Below are positions 18,200-30,767 of a stretch of 64,000 bases of DNA, piece after piece (the first letter of the stretch is position 1; each line of letters begins with the position of its first letter). This DNA comes from Acidobacteriota bacterium. GTDB taxonomy: Bacteria; Acidobacteriota; Holophagae; Acanthopleuribacterales; Acanthopleuribacteraceae. Location: the NCBI GenBank assembly GCA_002747255.1, contig PDUC01000025.1, positions 62,001 to 126,000 on the forward strand, written 5' to 3'. The notes under the pieces are model-generated. The model ran no database searches, was not told where the DNA came from, and saw only the letters and a program-made list of their open reading frames with translations. A program made the position numbers and the translations under genes.

Positions 18200-18343
18200 A
18201 TGAAAAGAGTTGATCTTTCCTCGTGGGTGTTTAACGGCGATATGCGGCTGTTTTTTCAACTGCCAGTCAGCTTGCTTCTCCTTTCAGTCCTGATTTCGTG
18301 TGTTACTTTGAACGGAGCGGCAAAAAATAAGGTTTTTTTATGA
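18200..18343 (+). CDS. Candidate 47-residue lipoprotein
   Basis: ATG 18200 has GGAG nine bases upstream, and the frame ends in a TGA that overlaps the next ATG (ATGA), the coupling seen elsewhere in the window. The product has a hydrophobic segment followed by Cys (LPVSLLLLSVLISC) like a lipoprotein signal, leaving only about 14 mature residues. A shorter start at 18242 is possible. Short length makes it uncertain; the overlap with the next start is the main support. Confidence 0.4.
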   Translation: MKRVDLSSWVFNGDMRLFFQLPVSLLLLSVLISCVTLNGAAKNKVFL

Positions 18344-18561
18344 ATCGTAAATTGTCCGACTTGATAGATGAAATGATACATCATGAGATTGGGATTAAGC
18401 TTGCCCTGCGGGAGGTGGAAGCTATGTATATCCAAAAAGTGCTCTCGTATCATCAGGGAAACATCACACTCGCTGCTGATCAATTGAACATGCACAGGAA
18501 TACATTGACCAGGAAAATTCAGAATCTGGAAATTGATAAAATGAAAGGGAGGAGCGGATGA
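18340..18561 (+). CDS. Small Fis-type helix-turn-helix protein
   Basis: 73 residues made almost entirely of the Fis DNA-binding domain: EAMYIQKVLSYHQGNITLAA then DQLNMHRNTLTRKIQNLEID, the same three-helix pattern as the C-terminus of Fis and NtrC regulators. There is no receiver or AAA+ domain, so it would bind and bend DNA as a dimer. It is coupled by ATGA to cpoB downstream, which is an unusual neighbour. Similar stand-alone Fis proteins occur in several phyla. Its targets cannot be seen here. Confidence 0.8.
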   Translation: MNRKLSDLIDEMIHHEIGIKLALREVEAMYIQKVLSYHQGNITLAADQLNMHRNTLTRKIQNLEIDKMKGRSG

Positions 18562-19226
18562 AGTGGCAATGCCTTGTTTTTTTGATGGTGTCAATCCCTT
18601 TTGCCGGCTGTGTGAAAAAAGACTCAGGTGAATTTGAAAAGACCATTAAATTAGAAGAGCGAGTCCAGTTGCTGGAGCTGCGTTTAGCGGAGCTCTCTCA
18701 GGATTTGTCAGCTCAGCGAACGGCCATTCAGGAAAAACCGCCTGTTCAGGAAGAGAAAAGCCAAAAGCAGGAAAAGCCGCCGGCTGAAGAGGTTGTCGTT
18801 GCAGAGCCGGAAGATGGTTTCGCTGAATCAGGGGAGCGTTCTGCTTACTCCAGCGCAAAGGACCACTATAACGAAGCCTATAGAGCCTATAAAAACAAAG
18901 AGCTTGCTCGTTCTGACAAGCTGTTTTCATCATTCATATCCTCTTATCCAGATCACAAATACCAAGCCAATGCTGTATATTGGAGAGGGGAAATATGCTA
19001 CGATCAGAAAGAGTACGAAAAGGCCTTGGTTTGTTTTCGGCAGGTTGTAGAAAAATATCCCTCTTCGCCTAAAGCTCCAGACGCACTCTTAAAGGTAGGT
19101 TTTACCCTTGAAAAACAGGGGAAAAATCAGGCAGCGCGCCAGGTCTACCAGCAGGTAAGTGAAAAATACCCCTATTCCAGGAGTAGTGAAAAGGCAAAGA
19201 GGATCCTCTCCGGCGTGAAAATCTAA
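18558..19226 (+). CDS. cpoB: CpoB/YbgF-like cell division coordinator lipoprotein
   Basis: 222 residues. Signal sequence with lipobox (IPFAGC, Cys about 18), a trimerising coiled coil (about 28-55, LEERVQLLELRLAELSQDL), a Pro/Glu-rich linker, then TPR repeats from about 97 (HYNEAYRAYKNKELARSDKL, ANAVYWRGEICYDQKEYEKA, and so on). CpoB joins the Tol-Pal system with PBP1B in enterobacteria; classic CpoB is soluble in the periplasm, so the lipobox is a difference. No tol or pal gene is adjacent. Coupled to the Fis-type gene by ATGA. Confidence 0.8.
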   Translation: MKWQCLVFLMVSIPFAGCVKKDSGEFEKTIKLEERVQLLELRLAELSQDLSAQRTAIQEKPPVQEEKSQKQEKPPAEEVVVAEPEDGFAESGERSAYSSAKDHYNEAYRAYKNKELARSDKLFSSFISSYPDHKYQANAVYWRGEICYDQKEYEKALVCFRQVVEKYPSSPKAPDALLKVGFTLEKQGKNQAARQVYQQVSEKYPYSRSSEKAKRILSGVKI

Positions 19227-19323
19227 ATTGAATGAGTGGAATTCATTTTGATTCTTGTATTGAAGAAAAAAGAACTTGAATTTTTATATCAAGTGAGATA
19301 GTGTAAGCCCGGTTCAAGTTACT

Positions 19324-19399
19324 GGGGCCATAGCTCAGCTGGGAGAGCGTCGCACTGGCAGTGCGAAGGTCAGGGGTTCGAGCCCCCTTGGCTCCACCA
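19324..19399 (+). tRNA. tRNA-Ala (anticodon GGC)
   Basis: A full cloverleaf of 76 bases: acceptor GGGGCCA (19324-19330) pairs with TGGCTCC (19389-19395) with one G:U; the anticodon arm TCGCA-CTGGCAG-TGCGA gives anticodon GGC; the T arm contains GTTCGAG; and the encoded CCA ends at 19399. D-arm GCTCAGCTGGGAGAGC is intact. Confidence 0.98.
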
Positions 19400-19502
19400 T
19401 TTCATTTGACTTTACATTAGAACCAGTACCCACTGTTATTTTGCTGTTGATACGTATCCTTCCAACCAGCTGTTTGCAGCGTCTCTGCCTTTGGAGGTGT
19501 GA

Positions 19503-20225
19503 TTGAATCGTCCCTGTCTATTCATTACCGATTGTCATGTGTCTGAGCAGAACGGCAATGTAAACGCATTTTTTGAAATGCTGGACCTGGTTCAAAATCT
19601 GGATGTCGACCTGGTTTTCCTGGGCGATATTTTCGATTTGTGGATTGGCTTCAGTCGGTATCAGACAAGCTTTCACACCAACTTCCTGAATTGGTGTAAA
19701 CAGGAAAAAAGAAAAAGAATGATTGGCTTTATCGAGGGTAATCACGAGTTTTTTATTAAAAGCAAGTATGGCGACTGTTTTAGCTGGTGTTCTGAAAAAG
19801 GCTATTGTTTGCGCGGTCTCCAATTGAGTCATGGGGATCTCGTCAACCGAGAAGACGAAAACTATCTCAAATTCAGGAGATTGACCAAAAACAAACTGAC
19901 AAGGCTGCTGGTGAGCGTCATTCCAAAAGGTCCCTTTCTGGTTGAAAAATTAAAAGTAAGGATGAATCAGAAAGGAAACTATTCGCAGTACCGTTTCCCC
20001 GTTGATGCCATTGAATCGTTTGCTGATCAGAGCAAGTTCGGTCAAGGCGTTATTTTTGGACACTTTCACCACGAAAGAAGTTGGAAAACCAGAAAAGGGG
20101 TGAAAATTTGGTCCCTGCCGGCCTGGTTGGATGACGGGAAAATTGGTGTTTTGATTTATCGACAAAACAAACCTCATTTAGAAACGCTCACATGGTCAGA
20201 TCTGCCTTCGTTTTTAGATCCCTGA
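19503..20225 (+). CDS. LpxH-like UDP-2,3-diacylglucosamine hydrolase
   Basis: 240 residues from a TTG, with GGAGG five bases upstream. Calcineurin-like metallophosphatase motifs are in order: FITDCHVSE (D10, H12), FLGDIFDLWIG (GDxxD), FIEGNHEF (GNHE), LSHGD and FGHFHHE (GHxH). LpxH removes UMP from UDP-diacylglucosamine in lipid A synthesis at the inner membrane. Family size and motifs fit; assignment to LpxH rather than another phosphoesterase of this group is inferred from the DIFDLW pattern and length. It stands alone downstream of a tRNA. Confidence 0.8.
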   Translation: MNRPCLFITDCHVSEQNGNVNAFFEMLDLVQNLDVDLVFLGDIFDLWIGFSRYQTSFHTNFLNWCKQEKRKRMIGFIEGNHEFFIKSKYGDCFSWCSEKGYCLRGLQLSHGDLVNREDENYLKFRRLTKNKLTRLLVSVIPKGPFLVEKLKVRMNQKGNYSQYRFPVDAIESFADQSKFGQGVIFGHFHHERSWKTRKGVKIWSLPAWLDDGKIGVLIYRQNKPHLETLTWSDLPSFLDP

Positions 20226-20597
20226 TTTCTCAAAGAGTCCATTGCCGTGCGTTTTTTTCGGGTTGTCAGTTCAATTGATACCAGTCATCGGAAGATAACA
20301 AACCCGTTCCACTCAAATTGGTGTTGTTGCGTTGCGGCAGTTCGTTTAACTCATAGAATGGTTGGTACATGCGTTTTTTTGGAAAGTAAAGCAACGCTCC
20401 TGATCTGGCGATTAAAAAAAGCAAAAGAACAACAGGTGCAGTGCTGTTTCTCCCGCGGTCTGTCCACTTTTTGGGTTAATTCAATATATTGAAGAAACCT
20501 TCATTGACACGCAGCCAGTGCTTATGATATTTTCAACCTGCTTGGATGAGCGTAATTTCTGGCTGATATATCGCATTTTTTTTTGGGGAGAGATTTA
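20226..20597 (+). other. Intergenic region before the ATP synthase genes
   Basis: No gene and no trace of the usual a (atpB) or c (atpE) subunit genes in any frame. The promoter listed at 20504 lies in its last third. Confidence 0.6.
20504..20531 (+). promoter_or_regulatory. Likely sigma-70 promoter of the atp operon
   Basis: A perfect TTGACA at 20504-20509 is followed after 16 bases by GATATT (four of six matches to TATAAT). It lies about 65 bases before the first atp start. Confidence 0.5.
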
Positions 20598-21053
20598 ATG
20601 GACGAGATACTTCAATCCTTGCCAGATCCGATGAAACTGGATGAATCTGTTTGGTTTATTGTGGTCGTGGTGCTTGTATCGTTGCTTATATTGAACAAGT
20701 TCGTTTTCAAACCACTGGTAGCTGTACTTGATGAGAGGGAAACAAAAATTAAAGAGGGCATCAAAATGCGTGAATCCTCTCTTAAAACGGTTGAGGAGAG
20801 CCTGGAAGCGTATCAGAGCCGCTTAACTGCAGCCAGAAAAGAAGCACACGGCAAACGCTTGAAGATTCTGAGAGAATCTCAGGAAGAGTTTGAAAAGACA
20901 ATGACTGAAGTCAAGCAGAGTGCAACCTCATCGGTGAAGAAAGCCGTTGAAGAGATGGGCCAACAGGTTTCGAAAGCCAAAGCGGATTTGGAAAAAGAGA
21001 CAGCAAAACTAACAGACCAGATCGTTTCATCTGTACTGAACAATCAAACATAA
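20598..21053 (+). CDS. F-type ATP synthase subunit b' (AtpF-type)
   Basis: 151 residues from ATG 20598, just after GGGGAGAG; an in-frame TTG at 20583 lies before the ribosome site and is rejected. One N-terminal membrane helix (about 16-36, VWFIVVVVLVSLLILNKFVF) and a long charged coiled coil (about 45-150) are the b-type stator pattern; the turn PLVAVLDERETKIKEG follows the membrane segment. It forms the peripheral stalk with the second b subunit downstream. First gene of the split operon. Confidence 0.9.
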   Translation: MDEILQSLPDPMKLDESVWFIVVVVLVSLLILNKFVFKPLVAVLDERETKIKEGIKMRESSLKTVEESLEAYQSRLTAARKEAHGKRLKILRESQEEFEKTMTEVKQSATSSVKKAVEEMGQQVSKAKADLEKETAKLTDQIVSSVLNNQT

Positions 21054-21074
21054 ATAAGGCAGAGATAAAACAAC

Positions 21075-21629
21075 ATGTTGAATAAAAAAAGTTTTAGCAT
21101 ACTAATGCTGCTTGTGTCGCTTCCTTTACTGGCCGCAGAAGGTGGTCACCATGGACCCGATGTTGTCGAATTGATAGCGCGAACGTTAAACGTGGCCGTT
21201 TTTGCCGGGATTCTCTTTTACTTTTTGAAAACACCTGTGGCAGATTTCTTTGCGACCAGGGTATCTAAAATAAAATCGGATCTTGAAATGGCGAAAACCA
21301 GTAGAATAGAAGCCGAAAAAAGACTGGCTGAGATTGAAGAAAAAATGTCGGGTCTGGATTTAGAAGTCGAAGCAATTGCCCAAAAAGCGCGAGCGGATGC
21401 AGAGCGAGAAAAAGCCAGGTTAAAAGAAAAAGTTGAGTTGGAAACAGAGAAAATTCGCGAACAGGCTGCAAAAGACATAGCCCATGCCAAATCGGAAGCC
21501 CTGACAGAGGTGAAGCGTTATGTCGTTGACCTGGCCATGGAACAAGTTGAAGACGTCCTCAAGGACAGGATGACAAAGCAGGACCAGGAGCGTTTGGTCC
21601 AAAAATTTGCCGAAAAGTTGGGGGCGTAA
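21075..21629 (+). CDS. atpF: F-type ATP synthase subunit b
   Basis: 184 residues, with an N-terminal hydrophobic signal-like stretch (about 5-20), then a membrane helix (about 40-58, NVAVFAGILFYFLKTPVADF) and a long charged coiled coil to about 160. The C-terminal end (VVDLAMEQVEDVLKDRMTKQ) is the part that binds delta and F1. Two N-terminal hydrophobic stretches are unusual for b and may indicate a cleaved leader. It ends at the base before the delta start, indicating co-translation. Confidence 0.9.
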   Translation: MLNKKSFSILMLLVSLPLLAAEGGHHGPDVVELIARTLNVAVFAGILFYFLKTPVADFFATRVSKIKSDLEMAKTSRIEAEKRLAEIEEKMSGLDLEVEAIAQKARADAEREKARLKEKVELETEKIREQAAKDIAHAKSEALTEVKRYVVDLAMEQVEDVLKDRMTKQDQERLVQKFAEKLGA

Positions 21630-22178
21630 ATGAGTATACAGGCCCGTGTTGCTAAGAGATACAGTAAAGCTTTTGTCAATGCGTTTTCAGAAGCGGGAAC
21701 CCTTGAAAGGGAATTGGAGTTTCTGCAGTCTATCTGTAAACTTAAACGTGCTTCGGGAGATCTCGATCGTTATCTTATGAATGTCACGGTTAAAGCAAAG
21801 CAGAAGGCAGAGGTTGTTAAAACGCTGTGCAAAGAAATGAACGCTTCAGACATGATGACCCGCTTTTTGGTTTTATTGGTAGAAAAAGGGCGGCTCGATT
21901 GCCTTGATGAAATTGAGGCGGCAGTTATGGATCGAGTGAATGAGATGCAAAATGTCAGGAACGTGTCCATCGTTTCAAGTGCTCCCCTTACTGAAGTGAA
22001 CAGGAAGCAGATGGTTAAAGCGCTTTCTTCCACATTATCTTCTCAGGTTCGCTTGAAAGAAGAAGTTGATCCCGGTATCTGGGGCGGCGCAATCGTTCGC
22101 GTTGGAAGTACAGTGTACGATGGCAGCCTGAAAGGTAAAATGAAAAGATTACGAGAGGAATTGGTTAAGGAGAATTAG
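21630..22178 (+). CDS. atpH: F-type ATP synthase subunit delta
   Basis: 182 residues, normal for delta, which fastens the peripheral stalk to the top of F1. The opening VAKRYSKAFVNAFSEAGTLE and the C-terminal motif VDPGIWGGAIVRVGSTVYDGSLKGKM (positions about 149-174; only key residues given) are characteristic of the OSCP/delta family. Its ATG directly follows the atpF stop. Confidence 0.96.
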   Translation: MSIQARVAKRYSKAFVNAFSEAGTLERELEFLQSICKLKRASGDLDRYLMNVTVKAKQKAEVVKTLCKEMNASDMMTRFLVLLVEKGRLDCLDEIEAAVMDRVNEMQNVRNVSIVSSAPLTEVNRKQMVKALSSTLSSQVRLKEEVDPGIWGGAIVRVGSTVYDGSLKGKMKRLREELVKEN

Positions 22179-23702
<1,524 letters not shown>

Positions 23703-23705
23703 TAC

Positions 23706-26005
<2,300 letters not shown>

Positions 26006-26013
26006 GGGCATCG

Positions 26014-26418
26014 ATGAACGCTCTAAAGCTTGAAATCTTAACGCCTGAAAAGGCCGTCTTGAATGAAGAAGCGATGCAAGTGGAACTGCAAGGTGAATAC
26101 GGTCGCCTTGGCATTCTGCCTGAGCACACTTCTCTTATTGCTAAACTCGACTTTGGGATCCTTGAATATACCAAGGCTGACAAAGAGATTAAAAAGATTC
26201 TGTGCGGGAAAGGTGTACTGGAAATAAACAACAACCACATAATGGTACTTGTGGACAGTGCTGAAGATCCCGAAAACATCGATGTCAATCGTGCAGAGGA
26301 AGCCAAAAAACGCGCAGAAGAACGCTTAAAATCAAAGGACAGCAAGATAGACACCTATCGCGCTGAACTGGCTCTAAAAAGAGCCATCCAGCGTATCCAG
26401 TTTTCTCAGAGAAAGTAA
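26014..26418 (+). CDS. atpC: F-type ATP synthase subunit epsilon
   Basis: 134 residues, normal for epsilon, which couples gamma to the c-ring and can inhibit ATP hydrolysis. The N-terminal beta sandwich is visible from LEILTPEKAVLNEEAMQVEL, with the PEHTSLIAKL turn near 33-42, and the C-terminal two helices (NRAEEAKKRAEERLKSKDSK) are present. Last gene of the operon. Confidence 0.97.
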   Translation: MNALKLEILTPEKAVLNEEAMQVELQGEYGRLGILPEHTSLIAKLDFGILEYTKADKEIKKILCGKGVLEINNNHIMVLVDSAEDPENIDVNRAEEAKKRAEERLKSKDSKIDTYRAELALKRAIQRIQFSQRK

Positions 26419-26444
26419 CCCGTTCAATTGGGACGGGAAAGATC

Positions 26445-26484
26445 AACCTGCAGTGAAGGCTGTTCACTGCGGGTTTTGTGTTTT
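26445..26484 (+). terminator. Rho-independent terminator of the atp operon
   Basis: A 13-base stem (AACCTGCAGTGAA at 26445-26457 against TTCACTGCGGGTT at 26463-26475, one G:U pair) with a five-base loop, followed by a T-rich run. It lies 27 bases after the epsilon stop. Confidence 0.85.
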
Positions 26485-26520
26485 CAGACGTATTTTGTAC
26501 GCTTCAGTTAAATAGAGAAT

Positions 26521-27225
26521 TTGGGAATTGCATTTTTGGACATGGATTTAAAACAGCCTGAAAACGGTTACAGGTTTTCTGTTGATGCCTTTCTTCTGGC
26601 TGCTTTTGCAAAACAATTCAACCCCAACCATTTCTGCGATATGGGAGCAGGATGCGGCGTGGTGTCCTGGCAATTGCATCAGCTTCTTCCTTCCGCTACA
26701 GGCGTTGCGGTGGAAATTCAACCTGTATTTAAAGAATTTGGCAGAACGAACTTGGCGGGAACGGGAATTTCCTTCCTGTGTCGTGATATTCGGGATTTAC
26801 CCCGGCAAGATCGAAAATTTGATTTACTCATCAGTAATCCGCCTTACTTTAAGGTCGGTCACGGTAAATTAAGTAAAAACCCTGTAAAAGCACAGGCCCG
26901 TCATCGGCTGAATGGCAGCGTTTCAGACTGGTGTTCAAGCATGAACAAACACTTAAAAGAGGATGGTGGAGTCTGTATAATCTATCCCAGTCGCTATGCC
27001 GCTGAACTTGTCACAGACATGCTGAAAGTCGGATTTAACTTGCGTGTCTTATTGCAGATAACTTCGTTTGAGGGCGGGGAACCCAAGCTGGATTGTCTGT
27101 ACTTTTCAGCAGAGCCGGGAGAAGTTAGAACCCAGTATCTGAATCTCTATCGCGAGCATCGGAAACGAAGTACAGCAGCGAAAAAATTTCTCTCAGGGAC
27201 ACTTCAGGAGGGGATCTTTCTTTGA
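26521..27225 (+). CDS. TrmN6-like N6-adenine methyltransferase
   Basis: 234 residues with the class I methyltransferase core: GAGCGVVSW motif I (about 41-49), the acidic strand end VAVEIQ, and the catalytic NPPYF (about 108-112) of adenine-N6 enzymes. The N-terminal QPENGYRFSVDAFLLAAF matches the 'qp..gyRfs.Da.lLA.f' pattern of TrmN6/YfiC, which methylates A37 of tRNA-Val. TTG at 26521 is the first possible start; ATG 26542 is an alternative and neither has a strong ribosome site. The terminator of the atp operon precedes it, so it has its own promoter. Confidence 0.8.
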   Translation: MGIAFLDMDLKQPENGYRFSVDAFLLAAFAKQFNPNHFCDMGAGCGVVSWQLHQLLPSATGVAVEIQPVFKEFGRTNLAGTGISFLCRDIRDLPRQDRKFDLLISNPPYFKVGHGKLSKNPVKAQARHRLNGSVSDWCSSMNKHLKEDGGVCIIYPSRYAAELVTDMLKVGFNLRVLLQITSFEGGEPKLDCLYFSAEPGEVRTQYLNLYREHRKRSTAAKKFLSGTLQEGIFL

Positions 27226-27282
27226 ACATTTTTTGAGTTTGAGCTACAATATGACAATGTGCAAGTTTTGTGGAGGAGTTTC

Positions 27283-28575
27283 ATGTCAAATAAATCACTT
27301 CTGTTAAAATCATTGATCGCTCTCATGCTGTTTGGGCTTTTTGCCTGCTCGGATAGTGAAGAGATTAAGGTTGGTGTCATCCTTCCCCAGGAAGGCAGTC
27401 TTCAAGGCTATGGTTTCCAGGTGCAATCCGGATTGGAGATGGCCGAAGAACACATCAATCAGTTGTATGAAGCCGGTAAAAAAATGTCCGATGAAGACTT
27501 TGAAAAGGAATACGGTTTCCCAAAAGTTAAAAGAAAAATTACATTGATAAAAGGTCATCATGAATCAAGCAATTATGAAGACGTTCAAATGGCCATTGAT
27601 TCCTTTAAAGCGCTGAATAAAGAAGGTGTATCAGTTATCATAGGGCCTGCTTCATCCGCTGGCGTTTTAGCTCTTACCAAGATGGCTAATGAAGAACGCG
27701 TTCCAATCATCAGCCCTTCTGCTACATCGCCCGACATCAACCGCGAAGGCGGAGACTACATTTTCCGCGTGTATCCTTCCGATACACTCGAGGCCCAGAA
27801 ATTATCGTACGTACTTTTCTCCGAATGCTTTTCACATAAGTTGCTTGTCGTTAGAAGTAGAGATTCCTATGGTGAGGGTATCAGCCTCGAAATCCTCCGA
27901 TTTGCCAGAAGACAAAGCGATCAAATACCCAATTTTGTCGTTAAATTCGATCCCAATCCCTCTGAAGAGGAAGTTGTTGGAGTTGTTGACAAAATCGTTG
28001 AAGAAAAACCTGTTGCCATTTTCCTGGGTGCCTATGCCGACTCCATGATTCCCATCATTAAAGAGATCAAAAAACGCCCTGAACTGGAAAGACTCTATAT
28101 TTGGTGCGCCTCTTCCTTCCTTCCCGATCAAATGATCGAAGGTGTCGGTGCGGACAATCTCGAAAACGTCATGTTTACCATGTATCCCTGGGATACAGAC
28201 AGCGATGATGAACAAATTGTCGCTTTTACCAGGGAATTTGAAGAAAAGTTTGGAACCAAACCCAATATCTTTGCCGCATGCGGATATGATGCATTGAAAG
28301 TCGTATCATTGGCTTTAAATGATACGAATCTGGATTTGAAAGACATGGTTAAAATGGCGCTGAACAAGGTACACTATGAAAATGGTTTGTTGGATGAAAC
28401 TGATTTTGATAAACGCGGCGATGTAACCCGAATTCCCTATGTTTACAAAATTGTAGAGGGTGAAGTCGTACCTCTCAGCCAAGAAGATATGAGCGCCATT
28501 AAAACAGATGTTCTTACCCGAATTGATGATGATGAAGAACCGGCTGAGGAAACTCCAGCTGAGGAAGGTAAATAA
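27283..28575 (+). CDS. ABC-type substrate-binding lipoprotein, branched-chain amino acid type
   Basis: 430 residues from ATG 27283 behind GGAGGAG; the in-frame ATG at 27259 lies before this ribosome site. A lipobox ends the signal sequence (LFGLFAC, Cys about 22), so the protein is anchored in a membrane. The type I periplasmic-binding fold begins IKVGVILPQEGSLQGYGFQV, with VSVIIGPASSAGVLALTKMA and VPIISPSATSPDIN as in LivJ/LivK proteins. The C-terminal tail is acidic and Pro-rich (about 415-430). No permease or ATPase gene is nearby, so its partner is elsewhere, or it acts as a sensor. Confidence 0.88.
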   Translation: MSNKSLLLKSLIALMLFGLFACSDSEEIKVGVILPQEGSLQGYGFQVQSGLEMAEEHINQLYEAGKKMSDEDFEKEYGFPKVKRKITLIKGHHESSNYEDVQMAIDSFKALNKEGVSVIIGPASSAGVLALTKMANEERVPIISPSATSPDINREGGDYIFRVYPSDTLEAQKLSYVLFSECFSHKLLVVRSRDSYGEGISLEILRFARRQSDQIPNFVVKFDPNPSEEEVVGVVDKIVEEKPVAIFLGAYADSMIPIIKEIKKRPELERLYIWCASSFLPDQMIEGVGADNLENVMFTMYPWDTDSDDEQIVAFTREFEEKFGTKPNIFAACGYDALKVVSLALNDTNLDLKDMVKMALNKVHYENGLLDETDFDKRGDVTRIPYVYKIVEGEVVPLSQEDMSAIKTDVLTRIDDDEEPAEETPAEEGK

Positions 28576-28608
28576 ACAGCATTCTTTTTCCATACAAAGA
28601 AGCATAAG

Positions 28609-28650
28609 AAAAAGACCCAGGCATCCAAAAGCCCGGGTCTTTTTGTTTTA
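28609..28650. terminator. Rho-independent terminator, likely bidirectional
   Basis: AAAAAGACCC-a-GGC (28609-28622) pairs with GCC-c-GGGTCTTTTT (28631-28644) around an eight-base loop, flanked by A- and T-runs. It ends the binding-protein gene and can also serve the methyltransferase transcript arriving from the other side. Confidence 0.88.
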
Positions 28651-28824
28651 GCTTTGTGATGTCTTAATAAGCTTTCTGTTTCTTTTATTCGTTTTGCGTT
28701 GATTGGGGATTGGCAGTATAAACGATCGCTGCAGTCTGCGACCTTGGTACAATCTGCCGAACAGATGACCGACAGATACAATGGGGATAAAAGATACAAC
28801 GTACAGATCGCAATCCAACAACTT

Positions 28825-29457
28825 CTAAGGCTTGAGGGCAATGCCCTTAATCACAGCGGAAAAGAGTCTGCCGAGCGACTTATAATAGGTAGACTCCAAC
28901 TCTTGAAACTGGAACCCGGCTTCTTCAAAAACCCGATTGGTTTGGCGTGTCATTTGGCATCCGCACGAGAGTCTGCTCCAAAGCGGATTGAGGCGTCTCT
29001 GCCATTTTGCCGTTGTATCATCCCAATCAAGCACATGCTCAAAGAAAACGACTCTACCGCCCGGTCTCAACACGCGATACAATTCCCGGGCTCCTTTGGC
29101 AGCATCGGAAACACTGCAGAATACAAGGCAGGATATAGCCGTGTCAAACCTCTGGCTGGGAAAAGTCAGGTTCTCTATATTGCCTTTAATGAGCTCCAAC
29201 TCGGGTTTCCTTCCCTGAATCTGATCCCATTTCCTCTGACATCTTTTAAGCAGATTTTCGTCTATATCAAGTCCCGATACCTTAGCGACGCTGTCGGGAT
29301 AAAAAGGCAGATTGGCTCCAGTTCCAATGCCGACTTCTAAAACGTGACCCTCACAGGGAGACAGGATATCGGCACGGTTAATTTTCAGGTTTTCTGTTAC
29401 CCTTTCCATGAAGAAGGGCATCAGTCGCTTGCATAAGACCTTTTTGATGAAGCTCAT
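28825..29457 (-). CDS. Class I SAM-dependent methyltransferase, UbiE/PmtA-like
   Basis: 210 residues from the ATG at 29457, one base after the stop of the transporter gene; an in-frame start at 29505 lies inside that gene. Motif I is VLEVGIGTGANLPFYP (about 40-55), followed by GLDIDENLL, the post-I motif FDTAISCLVFCSV and RPGGRVVFFEHV, the order of UbiE-type enzymes. It could methylate a lipid or a small molecule; the substrate is not visible. Paired with the DMT transporter upstream as a two-gene operon. Confidence 0.85.
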   Translation of the reverse strand: MSFIKKVLCKRLMPFFMERVTENLKINRADILSPCEGHVLEVGIGTGANLPFYPDSVAKVSGLDIDENLLKRCQRKWDQIQGRKPELELIKGNIENLTFPSQRFDTAISCLVFCSVSDAAKGARELYRVLRPGGRVVFFEHVLDWDDTTAKWQRRLNPLWSRLSCGCQMTRQTNRVFEEAGFQFQELESTYYKSLGRLFSAVIKGIALKP

Positions 29458-29458
29458 C

Positions 29459-30307
29459 TCAGTGTTCCCATGTCCAGTAGAGTGCAAGACAAAAACAGCT
29501 GCCACCTATAAGGAGGGAGGGCCATTTTATCAGTTCGCCAAAGATGACAGCTGATACCAAAATGGCCATTGGGATTTTTAAATTATTCATGACTGAAACT
29601 GTTCCGGCATTACTCATACAAACTCCCCGATTCCACATATAGAAGCCCAACCCGGATGCTACGACTCCGAGGTAGACTAGAACAAGCAGGGAAATTGGTT
29701 TTGTCGGCAACAGGGCACCAATCTTTCCGGGTGATAATTGAGTGGTAAGTAATAAGGTAAGCAATGGAACTGCCAATCCCCCTAAATAGGACCAGGCAAA
29801 AATTTGGTACAGCTTGCCATGCAGCCATTTTTTTTGAAGAATTTGTCCCAGGGCAAAACAGCCATTTGCCGCTTGAACCAGCAGGACACCTTTTAACTGG
29901 AACACGCTGCCCGCCCCCTTGTCGACCAGTGTGTAGGAGCCAGCAAGTGTTAAAAAGGCAGCACTCCAATAGACCGGCCTCCATTTCCTGTTGAACAGGG
30001 CATCGAGTAAAACAACATACACAGGCGTGGTGATGGTGAGCAGGGCTATCTGATGGCCTTTCAAGTACTGATAACTCTTGATGTAGAGAACATACATAAC
30101 TCCAAACTGAACCACACCAATCAACATCTGTTTAACAACATGTTTCCTGGAAAGGTTTTTGAACTTAGTCAGTGGAAGAAAGACCAGAAACGAAATGAAC
30201 AGGCGCAAAAAGGAAATCATGGAGGGGTCGTAGAGTGAAAGGTATTTTTTAATTAAGGGAAAGGAAAAAGCCCAAATCAGGGAGGTCAATATTAAATAAG
30301 GCATCAC
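29459..30307 (-). CDS. EamA/DMT-family inner-membrane transporter
   Basis: 282 residues, with ten predicted hydrophobic helices in two EamA repeats of about 130 residues; the first opens MPYLILTSLIWAFSFPLIKK and the second begins near GVLLVQAANGCFALGQILQ. The family exports amino acids or other metabolites in the drug/metabolite transporter superfamily. It lies directly upstream of the methyltransferase. Substrate unknown. Confidence 0.88.
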   Translation of the reverse strand: MMPYLILTSLIWAFSFPLIKKYLSLYDPSMISFLRLFISFLVFLPLTKFKNLSRKHVVKQMLIGVVQFGVMYVLYIKSYQYLKGHQIALLTITTPVYVVLLDALFNRKWRPVYWSAAFLTLAGSYTLVDKGAGSVFQLKGVLLVQAANGCFALGQILQKKWLHGKLYQIFAWSYLGGLAVPLLTLLLTTQLSPGKIGALLPTKPISLLVLVYLGVVASGLGFYMWNRGVCMSNAGTVSVMNNLKIPMAILVSAVIFGELIKWPSLLIGGSCFCLALYWTWEH

Positions 30308-30767
30308 ATACTCCGTGCAATGGAAGGATTATAACCCGAAAAAAGGTTTCGGCCACGAGAGTCCGAATGGATTGACTCAGTTGCAGGCTCTTGGATTGGT
30401 CACGACGGAACCGCATGGTTTAAATAACAGGGTTTGTATGGAGTGTGCGGTTTGTTTCAACATCGAGACGTGTCTTGCCAAATCGAAGCGCCCCCAAAAA
30501 AGGTTTATAAATTACCAAAAATGGACGGCTCCTGCAATCTCGGAATATGTATAAAGCATAAGGGTTTTCCCGGCACTGCCATTGATTGCAATGGCGTGAG
30601 TCCTCTTGATTGGGTCAGTAAATGCATGTACCGGAACACGGTTGACTATTTAGGAAAATAGAACATACAAACGCATTGACAAGTGTGGTAATCTGTTTCT
30701 GGAAAAAGGACTGTGTAGAGTCGATTTCGACTCCAAAGATTGATACGCAGCAAAATGGAGATGAACA
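30308..30767 (+). other. Intergenic region without recognised gene
   Basis: Two short frames (from 30315 and 30434) have no ribosome site and no family resemblance. A small hairpin (GAGTCG-ATTT-CGACTC) lies at 30718-30733, in the leader of the following gene; a TTGACA at 30676 lacks a good -10. Confidence 0.5.

Noticed and set aside
30315-30661. Two short plus-strand frames
   Set aside because: No ribosome site; composition typical of chance frames.
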